Shown here piece after piece: positions 7,174 to 15,313 of a DNA stretch of 38,572 nucleotides. Position 1 is the stretch's first letter. Each line of letters begins with the position of its first letter. The notes under the pieces were generated by a model. The model had not been told where the DNA came from. It saw only the letters and a program-made list of their open reading frames with translations, and did no database searches. Both the position numbers and the translations under genes were made by a program. Location of the stretch: contig JACWAE010000081.1 of the NCBI GenBank assembly GCA_014874385.1, forward strand, positions 1 through 38,572, given 5' to 3'. This DNA comes from Dehalococcoidia bacterium (GTDB lineage: Bacteria > Chloroflexota > Dehalococcoidia > SZUA-161).

Positions 7174-8619
7174 GTGAAACGCAGTTGGAATTTTGGGGAG
7201 GGCTTTCCTCCCAAAACGGTCGCCATCGTGGGCGTCTCCAGAAGCGATGACTCCAAGCACCCAGGATACACAGGGCTGGGGCTCCTTCGTATTTTCCAAA
7301 AAGCAGGTTTCCAAGGGCATATATATCCTGTCAACCCCAAAGCTAGCGTGATTGAGGGCGTCAAGGTTTACCCGAGTGTGACTTCCATTCCTGAACCTCT
7401 GGACCTGGTTATAGTTACGGTACCTCCCGCCGCAGTTCCTGAAGTAGTGAAAGACTGCGTTTCAGGTAAGGCACTTAACGTGCAGATATGTACCTCCGGC
7501 TTTGGCGAAACCGGGCGAGAGGAGGGAAAGAAGCTGGAAAGTGAGATACGTGAGATAGCTCTGAGCGGGGATCTTCGGGTCATAGGCCCGAACTGCATGG
7601 GTTTCCAGATACCATCAATACATATGCAGATGCACGCAGACACGCCGCCTGTCCAGGGGCCTGTGGCTTTTGTATCCCAGAGCGGGGGCCATGCACGCAT
7701 ATACCTGTTGCGCGGTCCGCAACTTGGCATAGGTTTCAGCAAGGTGATAAGCCACGGGAATGCGCTTTTATTGGATGCTCCTGACTTCCTTGAATACCTG
7801 GCCAAAGATCCGGAGACTCAGATTATCTGCCTATATCTTGAGGGAGTCAAGGATGGCAGGAGGCTCATGGAGCTTGTGAAACAAACAAATCCAGTGAAGC
7901 CTATCATTATTTGGAAGGGCGGTCTCACAAGTGCAGGTGCCAGGGCAGCAGCCTCACACACCGGCTCTCTGGCAGGAGATAAACAAATCTGGGAGGCATT
8001 CTTCAAACAGACAGGAGCTATAGCAGTCCACTCGATTGAGGAGATGGCTGAGGTAACTATGACTTTCCTCCGTTTGGAACCATCGCCGGGAAAACGAGCA
8101 GCCGTTTTGGCAGTCGGCGGAGGCAGCAGCGTAGCTGCCGGAGACATCTGTGCTGAGGAAGGTATTGTGTTACCGACCATCTCGGAACATACGAGAACAG
8201 GGCTGCTTGAGTTCATATCTTTAGTGAACCAGGGGGTGGCGAACCCGATAGATGTGCCAAGTGTGGTTGTCAATATTTCATCTCTGCAGCGAACCTATGA
8301 GCTGCTTGCTTCAGACCCTCAAATAGATATGGTCATGTTGCATCTGGGCGCTGAGTTCTTTGCCGGCCCAGTGGTTAATGCAGTAACCGAGCTACACAAA
8401 CATATCTCAACATCTACTCATCTGAGCTCTCGGTTAAAGCCAGTGATTGTTGCTTTGTCGGAGGAGGGGCAGGTTCATGATACTGATAAGTATGCGCAGC
8501 AACTGAGGGAAGCCGGAATCACGGCTTTTAATTCACTGCGCAGGGCTTGCCGGGCTTTGAACCGATTCGCAGATTACCACAGGTTCGTAGCTGAGAGTAA
8601 GATACAAGCCGGTTCTTAG
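7174..8619 (+). CDS. Acyl-CoA synthetase (NDP-forming), alpha-subunit-type, stand-alone
   Basis: 481 aa from the GTG at 7174, with AGGAGG just upstream. The N-terminal CoA-binding Rossmann domain (TVAIVGVSRS, YPVNPK, VIGPNCMG at about 137-143) is followed by succinyl-CoA-ligase-like domains. SHTGSLAGD (261-269) holds the phospho-His of the family (H262). These enzymes interconvert acyl-CoA plus ADP and Pi with acid, CoA and ATP, conserving energy. The ATP-grasp beta part needed for nucleotide chemistry is absent from this protein and from the flanking genes, so a partner must be encoded elsewhere or the protein has another role. It is convergent with the CooC-like gene, only 6 bp between stops, and is the only plus-strand gene near the catabolic cluster. 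Confidence 0.82.
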   Translation: MKRSWNFGEGFPPKTVAIVGVSRSDDSKHPGYTGLGLLRIFQKAGFQGHIYPVNPKASVIEGVKVYPSVTSIPEPLDLVIVTVPPAAVPEVVKDCVSGKALNVQICTSGFGETGREEGKKLESEIREIALSGDLRVIGPNCMGFQIPSIHMQMHADTPPVQGPVAFVSQSGGHARIYLLRGPQLGIGFSKVISHGNALLLDAPDFLEYLAKDPETQIICLYLEGVKDGRRLMELVKQTNPVKPIIIWKGGLTSAGARAAASHTGSLAGDKQIWEAFFKQTGAIAVHSIEEMAEVTMTFLRLEPSPGKRAAVLAVGGGSSVAAGDICAEEGIVLPTISEHTRTGLLEFISLVNQGVANPIDVPSVVVNISSLQRTYELLASDPQIDMVMLHLGAEFFAGPVVNAVTELHKHISTSTHLSSRLKPVIVALSEEGQVHDTDKYAQQLREAGITAFNSLRRACRALNRFADYHRFVAESKIQAGS

Positions 8620-8625
8620 CAGGTG

Positions 8626-9414
8626 CTACTTGAGGATGTAAGCGGTCACGATATGACGTACTGCGGCAAGTCCCGGTGAGGTGGCGGGGAGCTCCAGGAT
8701 AGACTTGCCCACCAGGTCATGGTAGGCTATGTTTTCATCCTGGGGGATGTAACCAAAAACATCCAGCCCTATCTCCTGCGCAGCTTGTTTCAATAGCTCC
8801 TCGTTGCCCTGAACCCTGTTGAAGACCAGACCTGCTTTTTCGCATTGTATCACCTGATCGTCCTGCGCCATTTTCTTTAGCAGGGCTGCGGTCTGAATTC
8901 CTCTGGATGTAGCATCGCTGACAATAATCAGGGTATCTACGCGGCGCATGACCTGTCTGTTGATTTGTTCCACACCAGCTTCGCCGTCGATGACGATAGT
9001 GTCGAAGTTACTGGAGAGGGTTTCTATGGCATCCCGCAGGAGGTTATTGACCGGGCAAAAACAGCCCAATGTCTCGGTACGCCCCATCGCCAACAATGAG
9101 AAGCTATCCGTCTCGTAAAGGGCCTCCAAGACCATATAGTCAAGCATACTGGCCAGCTTAGTCTTTTTCTCCTTGTCGCTACCTCTGGCGGTCTTGATGA
9201 TCTCCTCGCGAACCTGGCCCATGGTTCGTTTGACTTTTATGCCAAGGGCGATGGGCAGGCCCATGGCTGGATCGGCATCGATGAGCAGCAGCTTGCCAGA
9301 GTTGCTGCTGTCCAGCAGGACCCTGGTCATCATGGCAGTGAGCGCAGTTTTTCCAGTGCCTCCCTTGCCACATACAGCAACCAGTCTTTTGGTAGGACTA
9401 GAAGACTTATTCAT
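8626..9414 (-). CDS. CooC-like P-loop ATPase (nickel/iron-sulfur maturation type)
   Basis: 262 aa. SIMIBI-class ATPase with the deviant Walker A GKGGTGKT (16-23), signature Lys K17, and LLIDADPAMG (43-52). GCFCPVN (117-123) carries the CxC pair (C118, C120) characteristic of CooC proteins, which dimerise through it to bind metal and help insert Ni into CO dehydrogenase or acetyl-CoA synthase. It directly follows an acetyl-CoA-synthase-beta-like gene (63-bp gap), so it most likely matures that protein or the Fe-S dehydratase system. No CO dehydrogenase catalytic subunit is in the window. The Shine-Dalgarno is weak. Family membership is clear; the client is inferred. Confidence 0.82.
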   Translation of the reverse strand: MNKSSSPTKRLVAVCGKGGTGKTALTAMMTRVLLDSSNSGKLLLIDADPAMGLPIALGIKVKRTMGQVREEIIKTARGSDKEKKTKLASMLDYMVLEALYETDSFSLLAMGRTETLGCFCPVNNLLRDAIETLSSNFDTIVIDGEAGVEQINRQVMRRVDTLIIVSDATSRGIQTAALLKKMAQDDQVIQCEKAGLVFNRVQGNEELLKQAAQEIGLDVFGYIPQDENIAYHDLVGKSILELPATSPGLAAVRHIVTAYILK

Positions 9415-9477
9415 CGATGGGTAATCCGTCCATGCTATTGAATCTGAGAATCTTCTATAATAGCCCCGTATAGATAA

Positions 9478-10272
9478 TTACTTCTTGGGAGAAGCTTGGG
9501 GCTTGCCGGGTTTCTTTTTGCGCACGGTTATCAATGTCTTGATGTCATCGCAAACAGGTTTATCAGGGCAAGACCCGCAATCCCAGCCCAGAGTGCATTC
9601 AAGGATGTCGTAGCCCCGGGCCAGCCATGTTTCCCTGACGATATCCTTGCTGATCTTCTTGACTTGCTCAGCGATTTCGTCCAGTCGTCTCACATCCTCT
9701 TTGCTCGAGGTGACGAAAACGACCTCCATCGCCTCTATCTGGGAAGCATGGGACTTGTAGATGGCCATGAGTGCCTTTCCCAGTGCTTCGAAGCCAAACC
9801 CTTTCTCCGCAGCGTTGTTGCTTATTCTCGTCCACATACGTCCCGGCGTGCTCTTTACCATGTAGCCTTCAATCTGGTCTGAGATATATTGACTTTCGTC
9901 CAGCACAGAGTGCTGCTTGTCGCTGAGTTCTTTTCCTGCCGCTATGAGGATTTGACCGAAGGGCAGGCTTGCTCCGCGAGATTCGAGGATATCCGGGCCG
10001 ATAAGGGTAATCCTACCGTCTTTGACCAGGCTTGTATTGTTGGTCCACAGTGGAAAGGCGCAGGAACCAGCTTCAGGACTGCCGAGTTCAGCGAAGGTAT
10101 CTCCACGCAGGACTATTCCTGAGTCTGCTCCAGGGCCAACCTTTATTGGCAACTCATCCAGCAATCTCTCCGGGGTGATGGGGCAATCGAAAATCCTGAC
10201 CTGCCTGCCGCCAGCTTGCATTGCTTCGATATATTCAGCTACCTTTTTTATGTAGACATCAAAGACAGCCAT
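9478..10272 (-). CDS. Acetyl-CoA synthase/CODH beta-subunit-like protein without the Ni-binding domain
   Basis: 264 aa. The central part resembles CdhC/AcsB: an ITLIGPDI plus LPFGQILIAAG block (about 88-113) and RMWTRISNNAAEKGFG followed by LGKALMAIYK (about 145-173), matching from memory the conserved IGPDID-type and WIRIS-type segments of acetyl-CoA synthase. The protein ends soon after a Cys-rich stretch, C226, C232, C235, C241, located where AcsB begins its A-cluster motif but with different spacing. The distal Ni-binding residues and the rest of the A-cluster domain are absent. It therefore probably binds an Fe-S cluster, but acetyl-CoA synthesis is unlikely. The basic tail (KKKPGKPQASPKK) is odd. 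The Shine-Dalgarno AAAGGGG is good. Neighbours are the dehydratase/reductase genes upstream and the CooC-like ATPase downstream. Confidence 0.68.
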   Translation of the reverse strand: MAVFDVYIKKVAEYIEAMQAGGRQVRIFDCPITPERLLDELPIKVGPGADSGIVLRGDTFAELGSPEAGSCAFPLWTNNTSLVKDGRITLIGPDILESRGASLPFGQILIAAGKELSDKQHSVLDESQYISDQIEGYMVKSTPGRMWTRISNNAAEKGFGFEALGKALMAIYKSHASQIEAMEVVFVTSSKEDVRRLDEIAEQVKKISKDIVRETWLARGYDILECTLGWDCGSCPDKPVCDDIKTLITVRKKKPGKPQASPKK

Positions 10273-10323
10273 AAACTGGACCCCTTTTCGCAGTTTCAGT
10301 CATAACGGTTAGTTTAAGCCGAA

Positions 10324-10369
10324 ACCCTGAGCGTAACGAGGAGCGTCAGCCCTCGACAGCGCTCAGGGT
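10324..10369. repeat. 46-bp nested hairpin (REP-like or terminator)
   Basis: Outer arms accctgagcg (10324-10333) and cgctcagggt (10360-10369) are perfect complements. An inner stem cgagg (10337-10341)/cctcg (10351-10355) nests inside. It fills most of the 120-bp gap between the dehydratase subunit gene and the acetyl-CoA-synthase-like gene. There is no T-run, so it may be a dispersed palindromic repeat rather than an intrinsic terminator, though it could still attenuate transcription there. Confidence 0.6.
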
Positions 10370-10392
10370 GATTGACTAGTTCCCCCGGTTAT

Positions 10393-11697
10393 TTAACCTA
10401 GTCCCATAGCTCTGAAGAACTGCGATATTTTGTCCTTTATCTGGTCGGGTGTCGAGTATCTTTTGTCGAACAGGTCGAGACCCAGGTGAATAAACGGTAC
10501 GTTGAGGTCGCGGCAGGTCTCTCTCATAATACCCACAGTCGCCGACCCGTCTTTGTGGCCCATGTGTCCAGGCCAAACTACCACGTCGATTTTGTAGTCC
10601 TTTACGATTCGCCTAATATCGTTGGCGAAATTGTCGGCCACACCTCGTGCCTGTCTCACCATCGGCGAGTCGAAAAGGTTTCTCTTGGCGAGGCCCAGCC
10701 ACATCTTTTCTTCGCTCGAGGTATCAATCGTGGTGTAGGGGAAATTGGCGAACATATCCATGACCATGACTGCCCCCCACTCTGACTCCAGCCAGGGCAG
10801 GAACTCGAAGACCCAGCCGAAGGGTAGAAGGTCGAACCAGAACAGCCTTATCTTCTCCTCGGGCACAGGCCCTACGCCAGCCTTCACGTTTAACTCGGCT
10901 ATCTCAACCAGCTTCTTGAACCAATCGACGCCCTGCGGAGTGCCTGCCTCGTATACCCATGCCTGTGAGAAGCACTGCGGACCGCCTATGCCCCAACCAT
11001 GAGGGCTCGGAACATTGCGCCGTAGCTGGTTGTATTCGTCCCACAGCCGGAACATCTGATTAGAGCATTCCACGGTATCCTTCAGCTTATCCAGGTCCAG
11101 CTTCCTGCCGGTATTCTTCTCGATGAACTTTACCATCTTCCTCAGCTCGCCGGCAAAGTAGTTGAGACTCCGTTCATCCATATAGTACGGCGGGTCGGGG
11201 GCGAACATCGGGATATTGCGCCAGCGTTTGTTACGCTTGATTACCTCGTGAAGCAATGGAGCGCCGTCGCAGGGGTAAAGCAGGTTCAGGGCGCAGGTGG
11301 GCAGGGGTGAGAGGTTGGCTTCAACATAGTATATCGACAACCTGATGGCAGTGCAGAGGTCATTCCCCAGCCCCATCTCTTCAGCCGCGTCAATATCTTG
11401 GAGAAGATAAGGTACCGATGAGGCAAGAAAAGGTGTCTGCATTACCATGTAATAAGGCAGGTTCATCGCCGTGTATAGCTCCGGTGCCAGACAGTAGTAG
11501 CTGGAAAGGAACGGCTTGTCATTTTCCACCGCGTCTATTATCCTGCCATACATTTTCAGTAGAGAGTCGAGCGTCTTCACCTGAAGCTGCATTTCAGGGA
11601 TCTCGATCGTGGCCACGGTTTGCTCGCGGAGGAACTTGAACCACTCCAGCTCTGATATGTAACGTGCCATCTCGGGATGTTTATCTATCAAAGCCAT
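10393..11697 (-). CDS. 2-hydroxyacyl-CoA dehydratase / benzoyl-CoA reductase family subunit (long, 434 aa)
   Basis: HgdA/HgdB-BcrB/BcrC superfamily subunit. These pair up, bind [4Fe-4S] clusters and perform radical dehydration of 2-hydroxyacyl-CoA or reduction of aromatic acyl-CoA after an ATP-driven electron transfer. Candidate ligands are C69, C115, C135 and C143. The C-terminal part (VVVWPGHMGHKDGSATVG, then VPFIHLGLDLFDKR) fits the family's last Rossmann-like domain with its conserved LxxD segment. Length is close to BcrB-type subunits. GGGAGG lies 7-8 nt before the ATG. Only 3 bp separate it from the partner gene upstream. Which of the two subunits carries the substrate-activating cluster cannot be read by eye, nor can dehydratase be separated from reductase. 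Confidence 0.82.
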   Translation of the reverse strand: MALIDKHPEMARYISELEWFKFLREQTVATIEIPEMQLQVKTLDSLLKMYGRIIDAVENDKPFLSSYYCLAPELYTAMNLPYYMVMQTPFLASSVPYLLQDIDAAEEMGLGNDLCTAIRLSIYYVEANLSPLPTCALNLLYPCDGAPLLHEVIKRNKRWRNIPMFAPDPPYYMDERSLNYFAGELRKMVKFIEKNTGRKLDLDKLKDTVECSNQMFRLWDEYNQLRRNVPSPHGWGIGGPQCFSQAWVYEAGTPQGVDWFKKLVEIAELNVKAGVGPVPEEKIRLFWFDLLPFGWVFEFLPWLESEWGAVMVMDMFANFPYTTIDTSSEEKMWLGLAKRNLFDSPMVRQARGVADNFANDIRRIVKDYKIDVVVWPGHMGHKDGSATVGIMRETCRDLNVPFIHLGLDLFDKRYSTPDQIKDKISQFFRAMGLG

Positions 11698-11700
11698 TGC

Positions 11701-12849
11701 TTACCTCCCTATCGTTTCTAGGAATGCCTGGACTCGGGTTCTCAATTGGCCTACGCCACCTGTGATGTATTCCCTATCCAGCTTGAGCATCGGAATGCCT
11801 GCAGCTTTGAGGTCTTGACCAAGCATATAGTGCTCAACGAGCCAGGAGTCGCAGAACATCAGCCTTTCTCCGATGACACCATCACATTTGAACTCGCGGC
11901 ACATATCGATGACGTAATTGGCCCGATTGTCATGCTCGCCATAAAACCGAGGACACGACGGGCGATCGGCCACATAATATCTCGCCAGGGCTTCGACAGG
12001 GTCGCTGAGGCTTTCGTCAACCTCAACCCACATTATCCTGGTGCCGAAGCAGAGCGAATCGGTAACGACGAGACCGCCCTGGTCCTCGATGACCTTGACA
12101 TACGCAGGGTCGTCGAGAATACCTCCCACGATCATCAGTCGCGCCCTGTGGTCACCCGGGCCCTCAACTCCGCTTAGCTCATCCAGCAGTTCACGCAGCA
12201 TGTTGTTGTATTGTGCCTTGGGCATGGCAGTGCCTGCGACCATGACGGCTAGCGTCTCCGAGCCTGTAATCGGCGGTTTCTCCTTCTTTCTGAGTTCGTA
12301 GAGCTTCTTTTGCAGCCGCCGTGTTTCGTTGTGCAGCTTAATCGCCTTCCACAGGGTTTTGTCGCTAATCTTGACGCCAAAATGCGTCTCAAGCTTTCCC
12401 CTGAGGAGGTTAATCTCGTCGCGGTACCAGGCCACCTGGGCAGGTTCCGTCTTTCGGGGAAGGCTCATGACTTGGACAAACTGCGTATCGGGCACAAAGC
12501 GAATCCAGTTATCATATATGCGTCGCACATGGTCGCAAGAGTTGATGCAGATAACCCCGTCTAAAAACTTGAACTCGCCGGTTAGCGCCAGGTTGAAACA
12601 ATGGCGCGGGAAGCTACAGTTGATGCTGCTGAAAAACGCATCTGACATCTCCGTGCTTGTGCTTCCTGTCGCCCTCATTCGGAACGGAGTCAACCCGGCG
12701 GCGGTAATTAGCTCCTCGGGGACTGTGGAGCAAAAGTACCCCAGTATCTTGCCACCCTGCTTCTTCCAATCCTTCAGCACCGGATTAAGTAGTGTCCTGG
12801 TAGCTTCACTAAATTGCTCGAATACCTTGGACTTTATAGGTGTCTCCAA
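11701..12849 (-). CDS. 2-hydroxyacyl-CoA dehydratase / benzoyl-CoA reductase family subunit (short, 382 aa, TTG start)
   Basis: 382 aa. The hallmark GYFCSTVPEELITAAGLTP (37-55) provides the first cluster Cys (C40) and the conserved P-E-E element of HgdB/BcrC proteins. Other Cys are C78, C84, C101 and C105, and one in LMFCDSW near 330. Length matches the short subunit of both dehydratases and class I benzoyl-CoA reductases. The start is TTG at 12849: AGGAGG lies 8 nt upstream and no in-frame ATG is better placed. Gene order activator, short subunit, long subunit forms a compact functional set in the same orientation. It acts in the cytoplasm and is oxygen-sensitive by family knowledge. Confidence 0.86.
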   Translation of the reverse strand: METPIKSKVFEQFSEATRTLLNPVLKDWKKQGGKILGYFCSTVPEELITAAGLTPFRMRATGSTSTEMSDAFFSSINCSFPRHCFNLALTGEFKFLDGVICINSCDHVRRIYDNWIRFVPDTQFVQVMSLPRKTEPAQVAWYRDEINLLRGKLETHFGVKISDKTLWKAIKLHNETRRLQKKLYELRKKEKPPITGSETLAVMVAGTAMPKAQYNNMLRELLDELSGVEGPGDHRARLMIVGGILDDPAYVKVIEDQGGLVVTDSLCFGTRIMWVEVDESLSDPVEALARYYVADRPSCPRFYGEHDNRANYVIDMCREFKCDGVIGERLMFCDSWLVEHYMLGQDLKAAGIPMLKLDREYITGGVGQLRTRVQAFLETIGR

Positions 12850-12920
12850 TAGCTGTACCTCCTTTCCCGGAACAGTTTTAAGGGTCGCCTCTTCTGTCTG
12901 TGCGTTACACTATGCCCTTT

Positions 12921-13724
12921 CTAGGCGGGGCTCTTCATGGTCTGCTTGCTTACTCTTTCCGCAGCAATCAGCGCAGCTCCAATTGCCCCCGCGATCTGCG
13001 GATCGAGGGGTAGCTTCTTGACTGTCACGCCGAGCTTATCTTCAAGGGCCTTGGCGAGGCCGTCGTTCTTCGCACATCCCCCCGTAAGCGCCACGTCCTC
13101 GACCAGCCCTATCTTTCGCACCATTGAGTTCAGCCTGCTGGCTATCGAAGCATGGAGCCCTGCTACTATGTCGGTAAGGTCCATGCCCTCATTGACCAGG
13201 GTTACCACCTCTGACTCGGCGAACACGCTGCACTGGCTGGAGATGGTCGCCGGGTTTTTACTTTGGAGCGACAGCTCGGATAGCCCTTGAAGTCCACAGT
13301 CGAGCACCCTCGCCATGGCTTCAAAGAACCTGCCTGTCCCGGCAGCACACCGGTCGTTCATAACGAATTCCAGAACTTTACCGTTTGCTCCGAGCGACAT
13401 CACCTTGCAGTCCTGCCCCCCGATATCCACCACTGTTCTAACGGTAGGTAAAAGCCACTGCGCACCCCGGGCGTGGCATGTAATCTCAGAGATGTTCTCG
13501 TTGGCGAAGGGAACCTTGAGTCTGCCATATCCTGTGCCAACGATGTACTGAAGATCTGCGATTGATGATAGGCCAGCCTTCTCTATGGCCTTATCCATAA
13601 CCGTTCGTGCTGTCACCTCGGGCTTGGTTGTGGACGGTATGATCTCATACGAAATGACTTCCCCATCTCTCATTACCACGGCCTTGCCCGTAGCCGAACC
13701 TACGTCACAGCCTCCGACTAACAT
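12921..13724 (-). CDS. ATP-dependent activator (ASKHA family, HgdC/BcrA-type)
   Basis: 267 aa from the ATG at 13724, preceded by AAGGAAGGTG; an upstream in-frame GTG at 13766 would overlap the acyl-CoA dehydrogenase gene and has no better site. It is a homodimeric [4Fe-4S] ATPase that uses ATP to push one electron at very low potential into the dehydratase or reductase. Motifs: GGCDVGSATGKAVV (phosphate 1), VVDIGGQDCK (phosphate 2), the cluster Cys C126 in NDRCAAGTGRF and C165 in SSQCSVFAESEVV (HgdC uses C127 and C166), and LTGGCAKNDGL (adenosine site). Only one ASKHA gene is present, which favours a dehydratase-type system over a four-subunit class I benzoyl-CoA reductase. Confidence 0.92.
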   Translation of the reverse strand: MLVGGCDVGSATGKAVVMRDGEVISYEIIPSTTKPEVTARTVMDKAIEKAGLSSIADLQYIVGTGYGRLKVPFANENISEITCHARGAQWLLPTVRTVVDIGGQDCKVMSLGANGKVLEFVMNDRCAAGTGRFFEAMARVLDCGLQGLSELSLQSKNPATISSQCSVFAESEVVTLVNEGMDLTDIVAGLHASIASRLNSMVRKIGLVEDVALTGGCAKNDGLAKALEDKLGVTVKKLPLDPQIAGAIGAALIAAERVSKQTMKSPA

Positions 13725-13758
13725 TCTATCACCTTCCTTGAATGGTATTCCTGGTTGC

Positions 13759-14892
13759 CTAACCACTTATTTCTGCCTCGATTGCCTTTAAGTGGAAAGG
13801 TGTACTGCCCAGAGTCAGGGCGAAAGCCTTGGCACGACGGAAATAAAAATGAAGGTCGTAGTCTTTGTCAACGCCGACCCCGCCGTGCAGTTGCTGGGCG
13901 CTGAAAGCAACCCGCTGGCAGGCGATGTTTGCAAATGCCTTGGCGATTGCCACCTCACGGTCAGCCGGGAGGCCCTCGCTCAGACGCCACACCGCTTGGT
14001 ATGTAGTCCAACGAGCGCCATTTACATCGATGAACATATCGGCCAGGCGGTGCTGCACAGCCTGGAAGGTGCCGATAGGGCGATTGAACTGTACTCGATT
14101 CCTGGTATGCTCGGCTGTCATCTCTAACTCTTGCTGCGCCACGCCCACCATCTCAGCGCACTGTATTGCTGTAGCCTTCTTGAGCGTTTCTCTGACTAAA
14201 GGCAGGCCGTTATGCAGGCTTCCGAGTATGTTTTTAGACGGAACAAACACCTTATCGAAATTTACCTCGAACTGCTTGTCGGCGGCGATGGTTATCAGCG
14301 GAGCAATGTTAATACCTTGAGACTTCCTATCAACGATTAAAACAGTGACACCTTTTTTATCGCCGGCGACCCCTTTTGTCCTTGCCACCACAAGCAGATA
14401 GTCTGCGATATGTGCGTAGGGAACAAAGAGCTTGGTGCCGTGGATTAGGAAGCCATCGTCCTTTGTCATGGCGCGAGTGGTGATGAACATGGGTTCCTCG
14501 TTTACACCTGGCTCTGCCAGCGCCATAGTTAGGAGAAGCTTACCGGCCGCCACTTTGGGAAGGAATACCTTTTTCTGTTCCTCGGTTCCCCATTGCAGAA
14601 TAGGCAGTGCCCCCAAAGCTGTAGTGCTGAACATGGGTTCGGTCATGGCGGCACGCCCAAACTCCTCAAATAGCACTGCCATGTCGAGCAGGCTCAGGCC
14701 AGCTCCGCCGTACTCATCAGGCAACGCAAGCCCCATCCAGCCCAGCCCAGCCATCTTCTGCCACAGCTCGGGAGAGTAACCTGACTCACTGGCTTCTAGC
14801 TCCTTGACTACTTTCTTGGGGCACTCAACGCTGAGAAAGTCTCGTGCCGATTTCTTCAACATCTCCTGCTCTTCACTAAGGGCGAAATCCAT
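13759..14892 (-). CDS. Acyl-CoA dehydrogenase-like protein lacking the usual catalytic Glu
   Basis: 377 aa, normal family length. The three acyl-CoA dehydrogenase domains are recognisable: an N-terminal helical start (MDFALSEEQEMLKKSARDFL), LALPDEYGGAGLSLLD, and a C-terminal helical domain with RVQFNRPIGTFQAVQHRLAD and QQLHGGVGVDKDY. The terminal FRRAKAFALTLGST segment should carry the catalytic base found in YEGT of MCAD-type enzymes; here Leu (L361) occupies that place. Family knowledge: some members use a Glu on helix G instead, and alpha2beta2 enzymes have one inactive subunit. It may pair with the second acyl-CoA dehydrogenase at 19335-20513. Flavin-linked alpha,beta-desaturation of an acyl-CoA is the default role. 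It ends 34 bp before the activator start. Confidence 0.85.
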   Translation of the reverse strand: MDFALSEEQEMLKKSARDFLSVECPKKVVKELEASESGYSPELWQKMAGLGWMGLALPDEYGGAGLSLLDMAVLFEEFGRAAMTEPMFSTTALGALPILQWGTEEQKKVFLPKVAAGKLLLTMALAEPGVNEEPMFITTRAMTKDDGFLIHGTKLFVPYAHIADYLLVVARTKGVAGDKKGVTVLIVDRKSQGINIAPLITIAADKQFEVNFDKVFVPSKNILGSLHNGLPLVRETLKKATAIQCAEMVGVAQQELEMTAEHTRNRVQFNRPIGTFQAVQHRLADMFIDVNGARWTTYQAVWRLSEGLPADREVAIAKAFANIACQRVAFSAQQLHGGVGVDKDYDLHFYFRRAKAFALTLGSTPFHLKAIEAEISG

Positions 14893-14893
14893 T

Positions 14894-15313
14894 CTAACCC
14901 ACCTTTCTGAACTTGGGGAGGGTGAGGCCCTCGGATATGTCGTCGAAGACCGCCTCCACTGGCATGCCGATGAATATTTGCTCCGGTTTTACATCAACCA
15001 TATTGCTGATCAGCCGCACTCCTTCCTCCAACTCCACCAGCACCACTGAATATGGTGCCTGGAAAGCGGGGTGCGGCGACTCTCGATAGGTGACAAAACT
15101 GTGTACAGTCCCCTTTCCCTTGGAGGGTGCCCACTCTTTCTCAAAGGAACGGCATCTGGGACACGCAGGCCTTGGGGGGTGAAGCCAGGTACCGCACTGC
15201 TTGCATCTCTGGAAAACCAGCTCATGCTTTTTAATGCCATCCCAAAAGCCCTTGTTATCCCAGAGGATGGGGGGCATGGGTATAGGATGTTCCGTATCAT
15301 AAGCCATGCTCAT
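14894..15313 (-). CDS. DUF35 zinc-ribbon/OB-fold acyl-CoA-associated protein (pair of thiolase-like 15313-16494)
   Basis: 139 aa. An N-terminal helix leads to a rubredoxin-like zinc ribbon (C37, C40, C51, C54), followed by an OB-fold. Start is the ATG at 15313, with GGAGG 6 nt upstream; its A of ATG overlaps the TGA of the upstream thiolase-like gene (TGATG), a translational-coupling junction. DUF35 proteins form complexes with thiolase-fold enzymes, bridging them to partner enzymes or completing the active site, as in archaeal HMG-CoA synthesis and actinobacterial Ltp2 aldolases. It matches the DUF35 protein at 16514-16942 closely, with identical Cys positions. Confidence 0.9.
   Translation of the reverse strand: MSMAYDTEHPIPMPPILWDNKGFWDGIKKHELVFQRCKQCGTWLHPPRPACPRCRSFEKEWAPSKGKGTVHSFVTYRESPHPAFQAPYSVVLVELEEGVRLISNMVDVKPEQIFIGMPVEAVFDDISEGLTLPKFRKVG

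Noticed and set aside
8626-10272. Calling the pair a functional CODH/ACS
   Set aside because: No CO dehydrogenase catalytic subunit is present, and the ACS-like protein lacks the Ni-binding domain.
12329-13021. 230-aa open frame on the plus strand
   Set aside because: Antisense to the dehydratase subunit and activator genes, whose motifs are clear; composition is Ser/Leu-rich, typical of a shadow frame.
10393-13724. Calling these genes a class I benzoyl-CoA reductase
   Set aside because: Only one ASKHA gene is present instead of two, and the subunits cannot be told from 2-hydroxyacyl-CoA dehydratases by eye, so the broader name was used.
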